In this document: positions 8,960 through 16,484 of the stretch, piece after piece
How positions within the stretch are numbered: position 1 is the stretch's first letter
Layout of the letters: every line of letters begins with the position of its first letter
DNA from: an uncultured Ectothiorhodospiraceae bacterium
Lineage (GTDB): Bacteria; Pseudomonadota; Gammaproteobacteria; Nevskiales; Oceanococcaceae
Assembly (NCBI GenBank): GCA_937141935.1
Contig: CAKZQS010000052.1
Location: 175,199-239,198 of the forward strand
Direction of reading: 5' to 3'
DNA length: 64,000 nucleotides
Made by a program: the position numbers and the translations under genes
The notes under the pieces: generated by a model
What the model was told of the DNA's origin: nothing
The model's database searches: none
Seen by the model: the letters and a program-made list of their open reading frames with translations, nothing else

Positions 8960-9601
8960 TCAGTCCTCCTTGGGCTCGCCCCAGAGCTGTTCCAGCCGGT
9001 CGTCACGGCCGCAGCGGCTGCGGTAGAAGCGATAGCGGATCGCGTGCTCGCGGTAATAGTCCTGGTGGTATTCCTCGGCGCGCCAGAAGTGCCCGGGCTC
9101 TTCGATGGACACGTGCACGGCGGGGAAGCGGCTGCTGTCCACCACCCGCTGCCGGCTGGCTTCGGCGATGCGCCGCTGCTCGGGGTTCAGCGGCATCAGC
9201 GCGGCGCGGTATTGGCTGCCGCTGTCACAGAACTGCCGATTGGGCGTGGTCGGGTCGACGTTCTTCCAGAAATGCGCCACCAGCGCGGCGTAGTCCACCA
9301 CCTCCGGGTCGTAGTGCACGCGCACCACTTCGGCGTGGCCGGTGCCACCGCCGGTGACCTGCTTGTAGCTGGGGTTGGCCAGCTCGCCGCCGGCATAGCC
9401 GCTGATGGCCTCCTTGACGCCGGCCAGCTTTTCGAAGTCGGCCTCCATGCACCAGAAGCAGCCGCCGGCGAAGATCGCGGTGCCGGGCTCGTCACCCACC
9501 TGGGGCGGCTCGCCGCCGGGCGTGGGCTGGGCGTACAGCGACGGGCCGGCCAGCCCGGCGCCGAGCAGCACCGCCGGCAGCCACCACAGTCTGCGGCGCA
9601 T
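8960..9601 (-). CDS. msrA: peptide-methionine (S)-S-oxide reductase MsrA, exported form
   Basis: A 213-aa protein. An N-terminal signal (MRRRLWWLPAVLLGAGLAG, cleavage near YAQ) precedes the MsrA catalytic core with GGCFWCMEADFEKL (catalytic Cys) and GYAGGELANPSYKQV, GTGHAEVV, FWRAEEYHQDYY. It reduces methionine-S-sulfoxide in oxidised proteins, here apparently in the periplasm. The start ATG at 9601 shares one base with the msrB stop (TGATG), so the two enzymes are translated together and cover both sulfoxide epimers. Confidence 0.95.
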   Translation of the reverse strand: MRRRLWWLPAVLLGAGLAGPSLYAQPTPGGEPPQVGDEPGTAIFAGGCFWCMEADFEKLAGVKEAISGYAGGELANPSYKQVTGGGTGHAEVVRVHYDPEVVDYAALVAHFWKNVDPTTPNRQFCDSGSQYRAALMPLNPEQRRIAEASRQRVVDSSRFPAVHVSIEEPGHFWRAEEYHQDYYREHAIRYRFYRSRCGRDDRLEQLWGEPKED

Positions 9602-10104
9602 CAGCCGCGCAGCTCCGGCAGCGCCTCGCCCTGAGGCACAAAGCGCAGCGCCACGCCGTTGTTGCAATAGCGCAGGCCGGTGGGCTCGGGGCCATCCTCG
9701 AATACGTGGCCCTGGTGGCCGCCGCAGCGCTTGCAGTGGTATTCGGTGCGCGGCAGCAGCAGCTTGAAGTCGGTCCGGGTGCCCAGGTGGCCCGGAATCG
9801 CGTCGTAAAAGCTGGGCCAGCCGGTGCCGGACTCATACTTCCAGCGCGACTCGAACAGCGGCAGGTAGCAGGCCCGACAGATGAACTGCCCCTCGCGCTT
9901 CTCGGCATTCAGCGGGCTGCTGCCGGCGCGCTCGGTGCCATCCTCAAACAGCACGCGAAAGGCCGCGGGGTCGTCGAGCAGCTCGCGCCACTGCGCCTTG
10001 CTGCGCTCCACGGTTTCGATCGGGCCGTGCTCGGCCTGGGCCACGCGGCTGTTACCTAGGCCCACGGCGGCGGCCAGGCCACCGAGTATCTGGCGTCGGG
10101 TCAT
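9601..10104 (-). CDS. msrB: peptide-methionine (R)-S-oxide reductase MsrB with Tat-type signal
   Basis: A 167-aa protein. The N-terminus MTRRQILGGLAAAVGLG has the twin-arginine pattern, indicating export after folding. The core has four zinc cysteines (CRAC and CKRC), SGTGWPSF and the catalytic cysteine in RYCNNGVALRF. It reduces methionine-R-sulfoxide. It lies upstream of msrA and overlaps it by one base. A Tat signal on MsrB and a Sec-like signal on MsrA point to a periplasmic repair pair distinct from MsrPQ. Confidence 0.95.
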   Translation of the reverse strand: MTRRQILGGLAAAVGLGNSRVAQAEHGPIETVERSKAQWRELLDDPAAFRVLFEDGTERAGSSPLNAEKREGQFICRACYLPLFESRWKYESGTGWPSFYDAIPGHLGTRTDFKLLLPRTEYHCKRCGGHQGHVFEDGPEPTGLRYCNNGVALRFVPQGEALPELRG

Positions 10105-10256
10105 CGGGCTGTCCTCTGGCGGTTGCGTACGCTCGGACCTTTATACGGCGCGCGACGTTCCCGCGGATGCCTGGGGGCTCGATGCGCAGCCGGGCGGGCG
10201 GCGCGACGCCGGTCGCAGGCTAGGTTCCAGGCCCGGGCGGGCTCGCCCCGGTCGGG

Positions 10257-11576
10257 CTAGCTCGGGTCGAGCTGCAGGGCCTCGCGCAGCAGCGGTTGCA
10301 CCTGCGGCGCCGACAGCAGCGCCAGGTGGCCGGTATCGGCCAGCACGCGGCGCTCGACGGCGGGGCCGTCCAGCGCGTGCCGGCCCTGGGCGCAGAGCCC
10401 GAGCGCGCTGGCCAGCGGCACCAGGTCATCGCCGCGTGCCGCCCAGGGGTCTGCCGGGGCCTGCGCATCGCGGGTGGCGCCGATCAGCCAATGGCGACCG
10501 CGGCGGCTCAGGCGTGTGACCTGGCGGCAGTCGGCGGTGTCGTCGGGGCACTGCCGGCCCTGCCAGTCGGCCTCGACGATGTTGCCGTGGCGCAGGTCCT
10601 GGATGCCCTGCGAGCGCAGGTTGCCCAGGCGCATGAAGGGCTTGGTGTAGGGCGACACGGCCAGCAGGCGGTTGGCGTGGTTGCCGATGCGCTCCAGCGC
10701 CGCGCCCTGATGCGGCGAGCCCAGGTACACGGCGGCGCGCAGCCGGCGGGTCCAGGCGGCGTTGCCGGCTTGGGCCAGCGCGCTGCGGATCAGCAGCCCA
10801 CCCATCGAATGACCCACGAGCCACAGCCCGCCCAGCCGCCCGGCGGCCTCCTCGGCCGCCAGCCATTGCGCCAGCGCGGCCCCGTTCTCGGAGATGTGGC
10901 GGCCGCTGTTGTAGCGCAGGTAGGCCACCTGGCGGCCGGCCGTGGTCAGCGCCTGCGCCAGTTCGTGGTGGGCGGGGTTGTCCCAGGCGCCCTCGGCCAT
11001 GCACAGGCCATGGGCGAAAAGCACCAGGTCCGGCGCCGTCGCCGGCTCGTTGCCGGCTTCGTCCGCCGGGCGGGGCAGCACCTGCAGCGGCATGGCCAGC
11101 GCGTTGCCCTGCGCCTGCAGGCGGTCGCCGAGCACGCCGTTCAGCGCGGCCTGCACGGCCAGCCATTGCGCCGGGGCCTGGGCCGGCAGTGGCCGGGTGG
11201 CCGTGGCGAAGGCGCGCTCGACGCCGGCAAAGCCGGTATCAATGCAGTCGTAGACCAGGCCCGAGATGCCGCCGAGCCGCCCTTCCGGGCGCTGTGCAAA
11301 GGGCAGCGGGGCCTGCTGGATGGTGCCATGCATGCCCCGCACCAGCGCCAGGATCTCGCGGGCCAGCGTGCTGCCGGCCTGGCCCACGGCGGCGCCGCGG
11401 TGGACCCAGGGCAGCGCTTCGCCGGCGCCGGCGGCGACCGTGGCGCTCCAGCGCTGCAAGCGGTCCAAGGCGTCGGCCGGGCGCTGCTGCTGCGATCCGG
11501 ACTCATCCCGGGGCGCATTCTTGCGCGCCGCCGCGTCTTGCGGAGCCGGGGCGCGGGCGTGGGGGGCTGTGACCAT
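10257..11576 (-). CDS. alpha/beta hydrolase, lipase/PGAP1-like
   Basis: A 439-aa protein without a clear signal peptide. The first ~170 residues are Ala/Gln-rich and lack a recognised domain. The hydrolase core starts with LVLFAHGLCMAEGAWD, has RYNSGRHISENG, the nucleophile elbow GHSMGG (Ser ~257) and LGSPHQGAALERIGN, a pattern common in triacylglycerol lipase-like hydrolases. The C-terminus contains GHLALLSAPQVQ, probably carrying the catalytic His. A good sigma70-like promoter with an overlapping dyad lies 30-58 nt upstream. Substrate is unknown; an ester of a hydrophobic acid is likely. Confidence 0.8.
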   Translation of the reverse strand: MVTAPHARAPAPQDAAARKNAPRDESGSQQQRPADALDRLQRWSATVAAGAGEALPWVHRGAAVGQAGSTLAREILALVRGMHGTIQQAPLPFAQRPEGRLGGISGLVYDCIDTGFAGVERAFATATRPLPAQAPAQWLAVQAALNGVLGDRLQAQGNALAMPLQVLPRPADEAGNEPATAPDLVLFAHGLCMAEGAWDNPAHHELAQALTTAGRQVAYLRYNSGRHISENGAALAQWLAAEEAAGRLGGLWLVGHSMGGLLIRSALAQAGNAAWTRRLRAAVYLGSPHQGAALERIGNHANRLLAVSPYTKPFMRLGNLRSQGIQDLRHGNIVEADWQGRQCPDDTADCRQVTRLSRRGRHWLIGATRDAQAPADPWAARGDDLVPLASALGLCAQGRHALDGPAVERRVLADTGHLALLSAPQVQPLLREALQLDPS

Positions 11577-11605
11577 GGCGGAAGCGGGGGCGGGGGGGCA
11601 GAGTT

Positions 11606-11634
11606 AAAGTAAACAAGTGTTCACAAACAGTCAA
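11606..11634 (-). promoter_or_regulatory. sigma70-type promoter of the lipase-like gene
   Basis: On the minus strand TTGACT (11634-11629) is separated by exactly 17 bp from TACTTT (11611-11606), in a locally AT-rich island, and points at the hydrolase starting at 11576. Confidence 0.6.
11609..11624. promoter_or_regulatory. 16-bp imperfect dyad overlapping the -10, possible TetR-type operator
   Basis: GTAAAC-N4-GTTCAC (11609-11624) is an inverted repeat with one mismatch between half-sites. It overlaps the -10 and spacer of the minus-strand promoter. Size and symmetry are typical of TetR-family operators, including PsrA/FadR-like fatty-acid regulators. No TetR gene lies in the window, so the regulator is unknown. 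Confidence 0.45.
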
Positions 11635-11750
11635 GCTTGTACAGGGTCGACCGGTGCCGGGGCACGCGTCGCGGGCCGCGTTGCGCCCCGCCAAGCCCGC
11701 TGACCCCCGGCCGACCCCCGGCCGCAGCGGACGCTGGGCACAATGGGCGG

Positions 11751-12659
11751 ATGGATAGTCCCGAGTGGGCCGTACAGGCCCTGCCCTGCGACGACGGTGC
11801 GCAGCTGCGCCTGTGGCGGCCCAACCTCGCCGAGCGGCCGGCGCGGCTGCACTTTGCCCATGCCACCGGCTTTCACGCCCATACCTATGCGCCGCTGTTC
11901 GCCGCCCTCGGTGCCGACCTGCCGCTGGCCGCCTGGGACATGCGCGGCCATGGCCATTCGGGTCCGGCCGGCGACCCCAAGCGCTTCGCCGGCTGGGCCC
12001 GCTATGCCGCCGACCTGGGCGGCTGGCTGCGCGCGCAACCGGAGCCGGTCTGGCTGGCCGGGCATTCGGTGGGGGCCACCGTCAGCGCGATGGCCGCGGC
12101 GGCGCAGCCGGAGCGCGTGGCCGGGCTGATCCTGATCGAGCCGGTGCTGGTACCGCCGCTGCCCGGCCTGCTGCTGCGCCTGGGGCAGCTACTCGACCGC
12201 CCCAATATCACGCCGCTGTCGGCGGGGGCGCGGCGGCGGCGCGACCGCTTTGTCGACCATGCGCAGGCGCTGGCGGCCTGGCGCGGCCGCGGCGCCTTTC
12301 GCAGCTGGCCGGAGGAATGGTTGCTGGCCTATGTGCGCCACGCGCTGGAGCCGGACCCGGGCGGCGCGGGCCTGCGGCTGCGCTGCCGGCCGGAGTTCGA
12401 GGGCCGCAGTTTCGACCGCACGCTGGCCTGGCCCTGGGGCCTGCTGCGCCGGTTGCCGCAGCCGCCGCTGGTGCTGCTGGGCGGCTGCGCGCAAAGCACG
12501 ACCGGTGAGGCCTCGCGGCGGGCGCTGCGCCGCGTGCAGCCGCGGGCGCGTTTGCGCGTCTGGCCCCAGGCCAGCCATTTCCTGCCGATGGAGCACACGG
12601 CCGAGGTGGCCGCGGCGATCCGCGCGGCGATGGCAGACGGGCGCGTCGCCGACGCCTGA
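11751..12659 (+). CDS. alpha/beta hydrolase
   Basis: A 302-aa cytoplasmic alpha/beta hydrolase. Motifs: HATGFHAHTY in place of the usual HGxP oxyanion loop, WDMRGHGHSG, nucleophile elbow GHSVGA (Ser ~106), and the C-terminal His in QASHFLPMEHT. A helical cap (residues ~150-215) is Arg-rich. The ATG at 11751 (MDSPEWAVQ) is preferred over upstream in-frame starts because the protein alignment-like core begins there. It is divergent from the lipase-like gene and convergent with the next minus-strand hydrolase. Substrate unknown. Confidence 0.82.
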   Translation: MDSPEWAVQALPCDDGAQLRLWRPNLAERPARLHFAHATGFHAHTYAPLFAALGADLPLAAWDMRGHGHSGPAGDPKRFAGWARYAADLGGWLRAQPEPVWLAGHSVGATVSAMAAAAQPERVAGLILIEPVLVPPLPGLLLRLGQLLDRPNITPLSAGARRRRDRFVDHAQALAAWRGRGAFRSWPEEWLLAYVRHALEPDPGGAGLRLRCRPEFEGRSFDRTLAWPWGLLRRLPQPPLVLLGGCAQSTTGEASRRALRRVQPRARLRVWPQASHFLPMEHTAEVAAAIRAAMADGRVADA

Positions 12660-12683
12660 GCGCGGCGGTGGTGGCGCGCGGCC

Positions 12684-13592
12684 TCAGGCCGCCTGGCGCT
12701 CCAGGCCGTCAACGAATTCGGCGATGGCGGTCGCCACCTCGGCGCTGGCCGACAGCGGTGCCCAATGGCCGGCCTCGATGTCGCGCGTGTGCAGCTGCGC
12801 CACCCAGGGCTGGACCGCCTCAAGCAGCGCCGCCGACACGAAGGGGTCGTGGCGTGGCCGTATCAGCTGCACCGGCAGTTGCGCCTGGCGCGCGCGCGGC
12901 CGGCGCAGGCAGGGCAGCACATTGGCCCGGTACAGCCGCACGCCGGTGGCGCCGTCCTGAGCCTGTGTTGGCGATGCGGGGATCGGGTGGCGCTCCATGC
13001 GTGTCAGCAGGCGCGGCCAGGCCCGCCCCAGGCCCACCCGCCAGCCCACGGGGGCGAGCAGCGGCAGGTGAAAGAGCGCGATGTACCAGGAGCGCCGGGC
13101 CTGCGCGACCACCGCGCCGCGCCCGCCCGGCCGGGCCCATTGCTGCGCCAGCCAGTGGCCCACGTGGTCCAGGCAGGGCCCGGAGATCGAGCTGAAGCTG
13201 GCCAGGCGCGCGGCCAGGGCCGGGTCGGTGGCCGCTTCCCAACTCTGGATCGAGCCCCAGTCGTGGCCCACGAGGTGAATCGGTGCGCCGTCCTCGAGCG
13301 CATCGAGCACGCAGGCCAGATCGGACATCAGCGCGCTGAGGCGGTAATCGGCGGTGCGCTGCGGGCGGGTGGAGGCGCCGGCGCCGCGCACGTCGTAGGC
13401 CGCCACGCGGAAGTGCTGCGCGAGGCGTGGCGCGACGGCGTCCCAGACGTGGCTGCAGTCGGGGTAGCCGTGCACCAGCAGGATCCAGGGCGCGCCGGCG
13501 GGGCCGTCCCAGCGCCGCAGGTGGATCTGCTGACGGCCGTTGCTCAGGCGCTCGCTGTGGCCGGCGACGGGGGTGGGGCGGGGCGTGCTCAT
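12684..13592 (-). CDS. alpha/beta hydrolase with Asp nucleophile (epoxide hydrolase/dehalogenase-like)
   Basis: A 302-aa protein. VHGYPDCSHVWD forms the oxyanion loop. The nucleophile elbow is GHDWGS, so the nucleophile is Asp rather than Ser, as in epoxide hydrolases and haloalkane dehalogenases. A cap segment contains SWYIALFHLP, placing a Tyr as expected for epoxide hydrolases, and the C-terminal His is in EAGHWAPLS. The ATG at 13592 follows the stop of the upstream gene by 8 bp, so both are one transcript running away from the reductase operon. Confidence 0.83.
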   Translation of the reverse strand: MSTPRPTPVAGHSERLSNGRQQIHLRRWDGPAGAPWILLVHGYPDCSHVWDAVAPRLAQHFRVAAYDVRGAGASTRPQRTADYRLSALMSDLACVLDALEDGAPIHLVGHDWGSIQSWEAATDPALAARLASFSSISGPCLDHVGHWLAQQWARPGGRGAVVAQARRSWYIALFHLPLLAPVGWRVGLGRAWPRLLTRMERHPIPASPTQAQDGATGVRLYRANVLPCLRRPRARQAQLPVQLIRPRHDPFVSAALLEAVQPWVAQLHTRDIEAGHWAPLSASAEVATAIAEFVDGLERQAA

Positions 13593-13600
13593 AGGCGTGT

Positions 13601-14497
13601 TCAGTGAATCGAGGCGGAGGAATCCGGGCGGGCTGGCGGGGCGTGCAGGGCCAGCCATTCGGTGACGGCCGCGGTGAAGACGGCCGGCTGCTCGCGGTGC
13701 ATGAAGTGGCCGGCGGCGTCCAGCGTGATCAGGTCCCAGGGGCCGCTGAAGGCGCGCTCGCCGTGGGCGAAGCCGGCCGCGCGCATGCAGCCGTCCTGCG
13801 CGCCCGCGACCATTCTCGTGGGCACGCGGGTGCGGGCGAACACCGTGCGCAGCGCGCCCGGCGGGGGCCGTAGCAGCGTGCGCGGCAGCGCGCGGTAATA
13901 GGCCAGCGCGGCCTCAGGCCCTTCGGCAGCCAGCGCCGCCTTGACCGGGGCGATGTCCGCAGGCGTAAAGCGCCAGCCCGGCGACCAGTCGCGCCAGAGC
14001 TGTTCCACCAGCGCCCAGTCACTCGCCGCCAGGCGCCGCTCCGCGTCCGGGAACTGGAAACGGGCCATGTACCAGGAGTTGCGCAGCTGGCGCGGGTGCG
14101 GCCGCAGCAGGCGCGGGTGGGGCACGGCCGCCGCCACCAGGGCGCGCAGGCGCGCGGGAGCGATGTTGGCCGCACAGTAGCCGGCCACCGCGCCCCAGTC
14201 GTGGCCGATGACGGCGGCGTCGTGCCGGCCCAGCGCATCCAACAGGCCCAGCACGTCGCGGCCCAGCCGCGGCACGCTGTAGTCGCCATCCGGCGCGGCT
14301 GCGCTGGGCGGGTAGCCGCGCAGCGCCGGCGCCAGTGCGTAATAGCCCTGCGCCGCCAGCTGCGGCAGCAGCGCCTGCCAGGTGTGCGCCGTGTCCGGAA
14401 AACCGTGCAGGCACAGCACCAGCGGGGCCTCGGGATCGCCGGCCTGCAGCGCCGCAAAGCGCAACCCGTCGACGTCCAGATGCAGCCAGTCCGACAT
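13601..14497 (-). CDS. epoxide-hydrolase-like alpha/beta hydrolase
   Basis: A 298-aa protein. LHGFPDTAHTW (the HGFP motif of epoxide hydrolases), PALRGYPPS, the Asp nucleophile in GHDWGAVAG, the cap motif SWYMARFQFPDAE, and the C-terminal LDAAGHFMHREQP together fit the epoxide hydrolase subfamily. Expected reaction: hydrolysis of an epoxide to a diol via a covalent Asp ester. The start ATG at 14497 has a purine-rich GGGGGTGGGA just upstream. It is divergent by 89 bp from the reductase/MerR/di-iron operon and probably shares its control region. Confidence 0.86.
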   Translation of the reverse strand: MSDWLHLDVDGLRFAALQAGDPEAPLVLCLHGFPDTAHTWQALLPQLAAQGYYALAPALRGYPPSAAAPDGDYSVPRLGRDVLGLLDALGRHDAAVIGHDWGAVAGYCAANIAPARLRALVAAAVPHPRLLRPHPRQLRNSWYMARFQFPDAERRLAASDWALVEQLWRDWSPGWRFTPADIAPVKAALAAEGPEAALAYYRALPRTLLRPPPGALRTVFARTRVPTRMVAGAQDGCMRAAGFAHGERAFSGPWDLITLDAAGHFMHREQPAVFTAAVTEWLALHAPPARPDSSASIH

Positions 14498-14527
14498 TCC
14501 CACCCCCAAAGCGGAACCGGGCGCAGT

Positions 14528-14556
14528 TTGACAGAGCGCGGCGACAGGCACAAAGT
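14528..14556 (+). promoter_or_regulatory. promoter of the reductase-MerR-di-iron operon
   Basis: A consensus -35 TTGACA (14528-14533) is followed 17 bp later by a poor -10 CAAAGT (14551-14556). A strong -35 with a weak -10 is typical of activator-dependent promoters, including those of MerR regulators. Two short dyads follow (GCAC-AAA-GTGC and GTAC-TAC-GTAC), possible operator parts. Confidence 0.4.
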
Positions 14557-14586
14557 GCGGAGCCGTACTACGTACAGGAGAGAGAC

Positions 14587-15726
14587 ATGGCCTGGCGCTC
14601 CTGGCCCTTCGCCCCCCGCAGCGAGCCGGTGTTGATTCGCGGCCAGGCCGTGCGCTCGCGCTTTCGGCCCCAGCGCCCCGCGGCCCTGGACGATGGCGCC
14701 CCGGCGCCGGAGGGCCCGCCGGCCTGGGAGCGGGTCAGCCGCCGCGCCACCGGCCGTTTGCGCCTGAAGGTCACCGCGCTGCGGGACGAGACCCCGCTGG
14801 CGCGCAGCATCGAATACGCCCGCGTCGACGGCCAGCCGCTGCGCTGGCAGGCCGGCCAGCACCTGACCCACTGCCTGCGCCTGGACGGGCGCGAATACCG
14901 CCGCCCCTATTCGCTGTGCCACGCCCCGGGCGGCACGGTGGCAGTGACGGTGAAGCGGCTCGACGAGGGCAAGGTCTCGGGCTACCTGACCCGCGAGCTG
15001 GCGGTGGGCGACGAGGTCGAGGTGCTGCCGCCGGCCGGCGATTTCCTGCTGCCGGCGCAGGCGCCGGCGCGGATGCTGCTTCTGGCGGGCGGCTCGGGCA
15101 TTACGCCGGTGCGCGCCCTGCTGGAGGCCGCGCTGGCCTTGCCGCAGCCGCCGGAGCTGTGGCTGCTGACGGTCAACCGCAGCGCGCAGGACACGATCTT
15201 TGCCGCCGATCTGGCGGAGCTGGCGCGCCGCCACCCCCGCCTGCACTGGCTGCGGCATGAGGACGAGCGCGACGCTGTGCTGGACGCACCGGCGCTCGCC
15301 GCCTTGCTGGGCGAGGTGCCGCCCGATGCGCCCGCCTGGCTCTGCGGTCCGGCCGGCCTGATGGCAATGGCGACGCAGGTGCTGCGCGAGCGCGGCGATG
15401 CGCCCATCTTCCGCGAAGAATTCACCGCCGCGCCCAGCCCGGCCGCGGACAGCGCGCAGCTGGCGCCGCAGCCGGTGGTGTTCACCCGCAGTGGCCGCGA
15501 GGTGCGCACCAAAACCGGCGAGTCGTTGCTGGAGGCCGGCCTGCGCGCCGGCGTGGCGCTGGACTATTCCTGCACGGTCGGCGGCTGCGGCCACTGTAAG
15601 GTGCAGCTGCGTCGCGGCGAGATGCAGATGGACGAGCCGCATTGCCTCAGCGCTGCCGAGCAGGCGCAGGGCTGGCGGTTGTTGTGCGTGGGCCGGGCGC
15701 TGGGCCCGCTGGAGCTGGAGGCATGA
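14587..15726 (+). CDS. ferredoxin-NADP reductase-type flavoprotein with C-terminal [2Fe-2S] domain
   Basis: A 379-aa electron-transfer protein. Order: N-terminal extension, FAD-binding barrel with RRPYSLCHA (~residues 100-115), NAD(P)-binding domain with LLAGGSGITPVRALL and WLCGPAGLM, then a plant-type ferredoxin domain from ~300 with the cluster cysteines in CTVGGCGHC and a fourth Cys near LLCVG. This is the layout of class IA/IB reductases that feed oxygenases and desaturases. GGAGAGAG precedes the ATG at 14587. Its stop overlaps the MerR start (ATGA). The natural partner is the di-iron protein two genes on. Confidence 0.92.
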   Translation: MAWRSWPFAPRSEPVLIRGQAVRSRFRPQRPAALDDGAPAPEGPPAWERVSRRATGRLRLKVTALRDETPLARSIEYARVDGQPLRWQAGQHLTHCLRLDGREYRRPYSLCHAPGGTVAVTVKRLDEGKVSGYLTRELAVGDEVEVLPPAGDFLLPAQAPARMLLLAGGSGITPVRALLEAALALPQPPELWLLTVNRSAQDTIFAADLAELARRHPRLHWLRHEDERDAVLDAPALAALLGEVPPDAPAWLCGPAGLMAMATQVLRERGDAPIFREEFTAAPSPAADSAQLAPQPVVFTRSGREVRTKTGESLLEAGLRAGVALDYSCTVGGCGHCKVQLRRGEMQMDEPHCLSAAEQAQGWRLLCVGRALGPLELEA

Positions 15727-16484
15727 GCGGCGCGGCGCCGCAGGCTCGCGAGGCACCCGCATTACGGCTGCGCATGCGCGAGCTGGAGGCCCGCAGTGGC
15801 CTGAGCCGCGAAACCATTCGCTATTACATCGCCGAAGGTTTGCTGCCCGAGGGCGAGAAGACGGCGCGCAACATGGCCTGGTACGGGGCCGAGCACTTGC
15901 GCCGGCTGACGCTGATCCAGCAATTGCAGGAGGAGCACTTCCTGCCGCTCAAGGCCATACGCACGATCCTGGCGCAGCAGCCGCAGCACCACTTCAGCGC
16001 GGCGCAGACGCGCGTGCTGGCGGCGGTGCGCCGGCAGCTGCACAGCGAGCAGGCCAAGCGCGCGCCGCAGGCCGAGTCCGTCGGCGCGCTGCGCGCCCGC
16101 CTGCCGATCAGCGAGGACGACTGGCGGGCCATCGTGGCCAGCGGCCACGTGGAACTGGACGCCGTCGAAGGCGAGGACTACGTGGGCCCGGAGGACGTCG
16201 AGCTGCTCGAGTCCTGGGCGCAGCTGCGGCAGGCCGGTTTGTCCGCCGAGCGCGGCTTCCACGCCGGCGATCTCGACGCGCTGCAAACCGTCGTCGAGCT
16301 GCTGCTGAACCAGGAGCTGGCGCTGTTCGAGGCCCGGCTGCAGGACCTGCGCGAGGAGGAGGGCCAGGCGGTCTTCGCCAGCATCATCCCCGCCATCAAT
16401 CGCATCTTTGGCGTGCTGCACGCACGGGCCGCCCGCCGTTTTGTCGAGACCCACTACGCCGCTGGCAATCAGGAGTCCGCATGA
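15723..16484 (+). CDS. MerR-family transcriptional regulator
   Basis: A 253-aa protein. Residues ~17-85 are a MerR winged helix (MRELEARSGLSRETIRYYI, then EGLLPEG, and HLRRLTLIQQLQEE), followed by a coiled coil and a ~150-residue C-terminal effector domain without the metal-binding Cys of metal sensors. It probably senses an organic compound and controls its own operon. ATGA overlaps join it to the reductase before it and to the di-iron protein after it, an unusual central position for a regulator. Confidence 0.88.
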   Translation: MSGAAPQAREAPALRLRMRELEARSGLSRETIRYYIAEGLLPEGEKTARNMAWYGAEHLRRLTLIQQLQEEHFLPLKAIRTILAQQPQHHFSAAQTRVLAAVRRQLHSEQAKRAPQAESVGALRARLPISEDDWRAIVASGHVELDAVEGEDYVGPEDVELLESWAQLRQAGLSAERGFHAGDLDALQTVVELLLNQELALFEARLQDLREEEGQAVFASIIPAINRIFGVLHARAARRFVETHYAAGNQESA

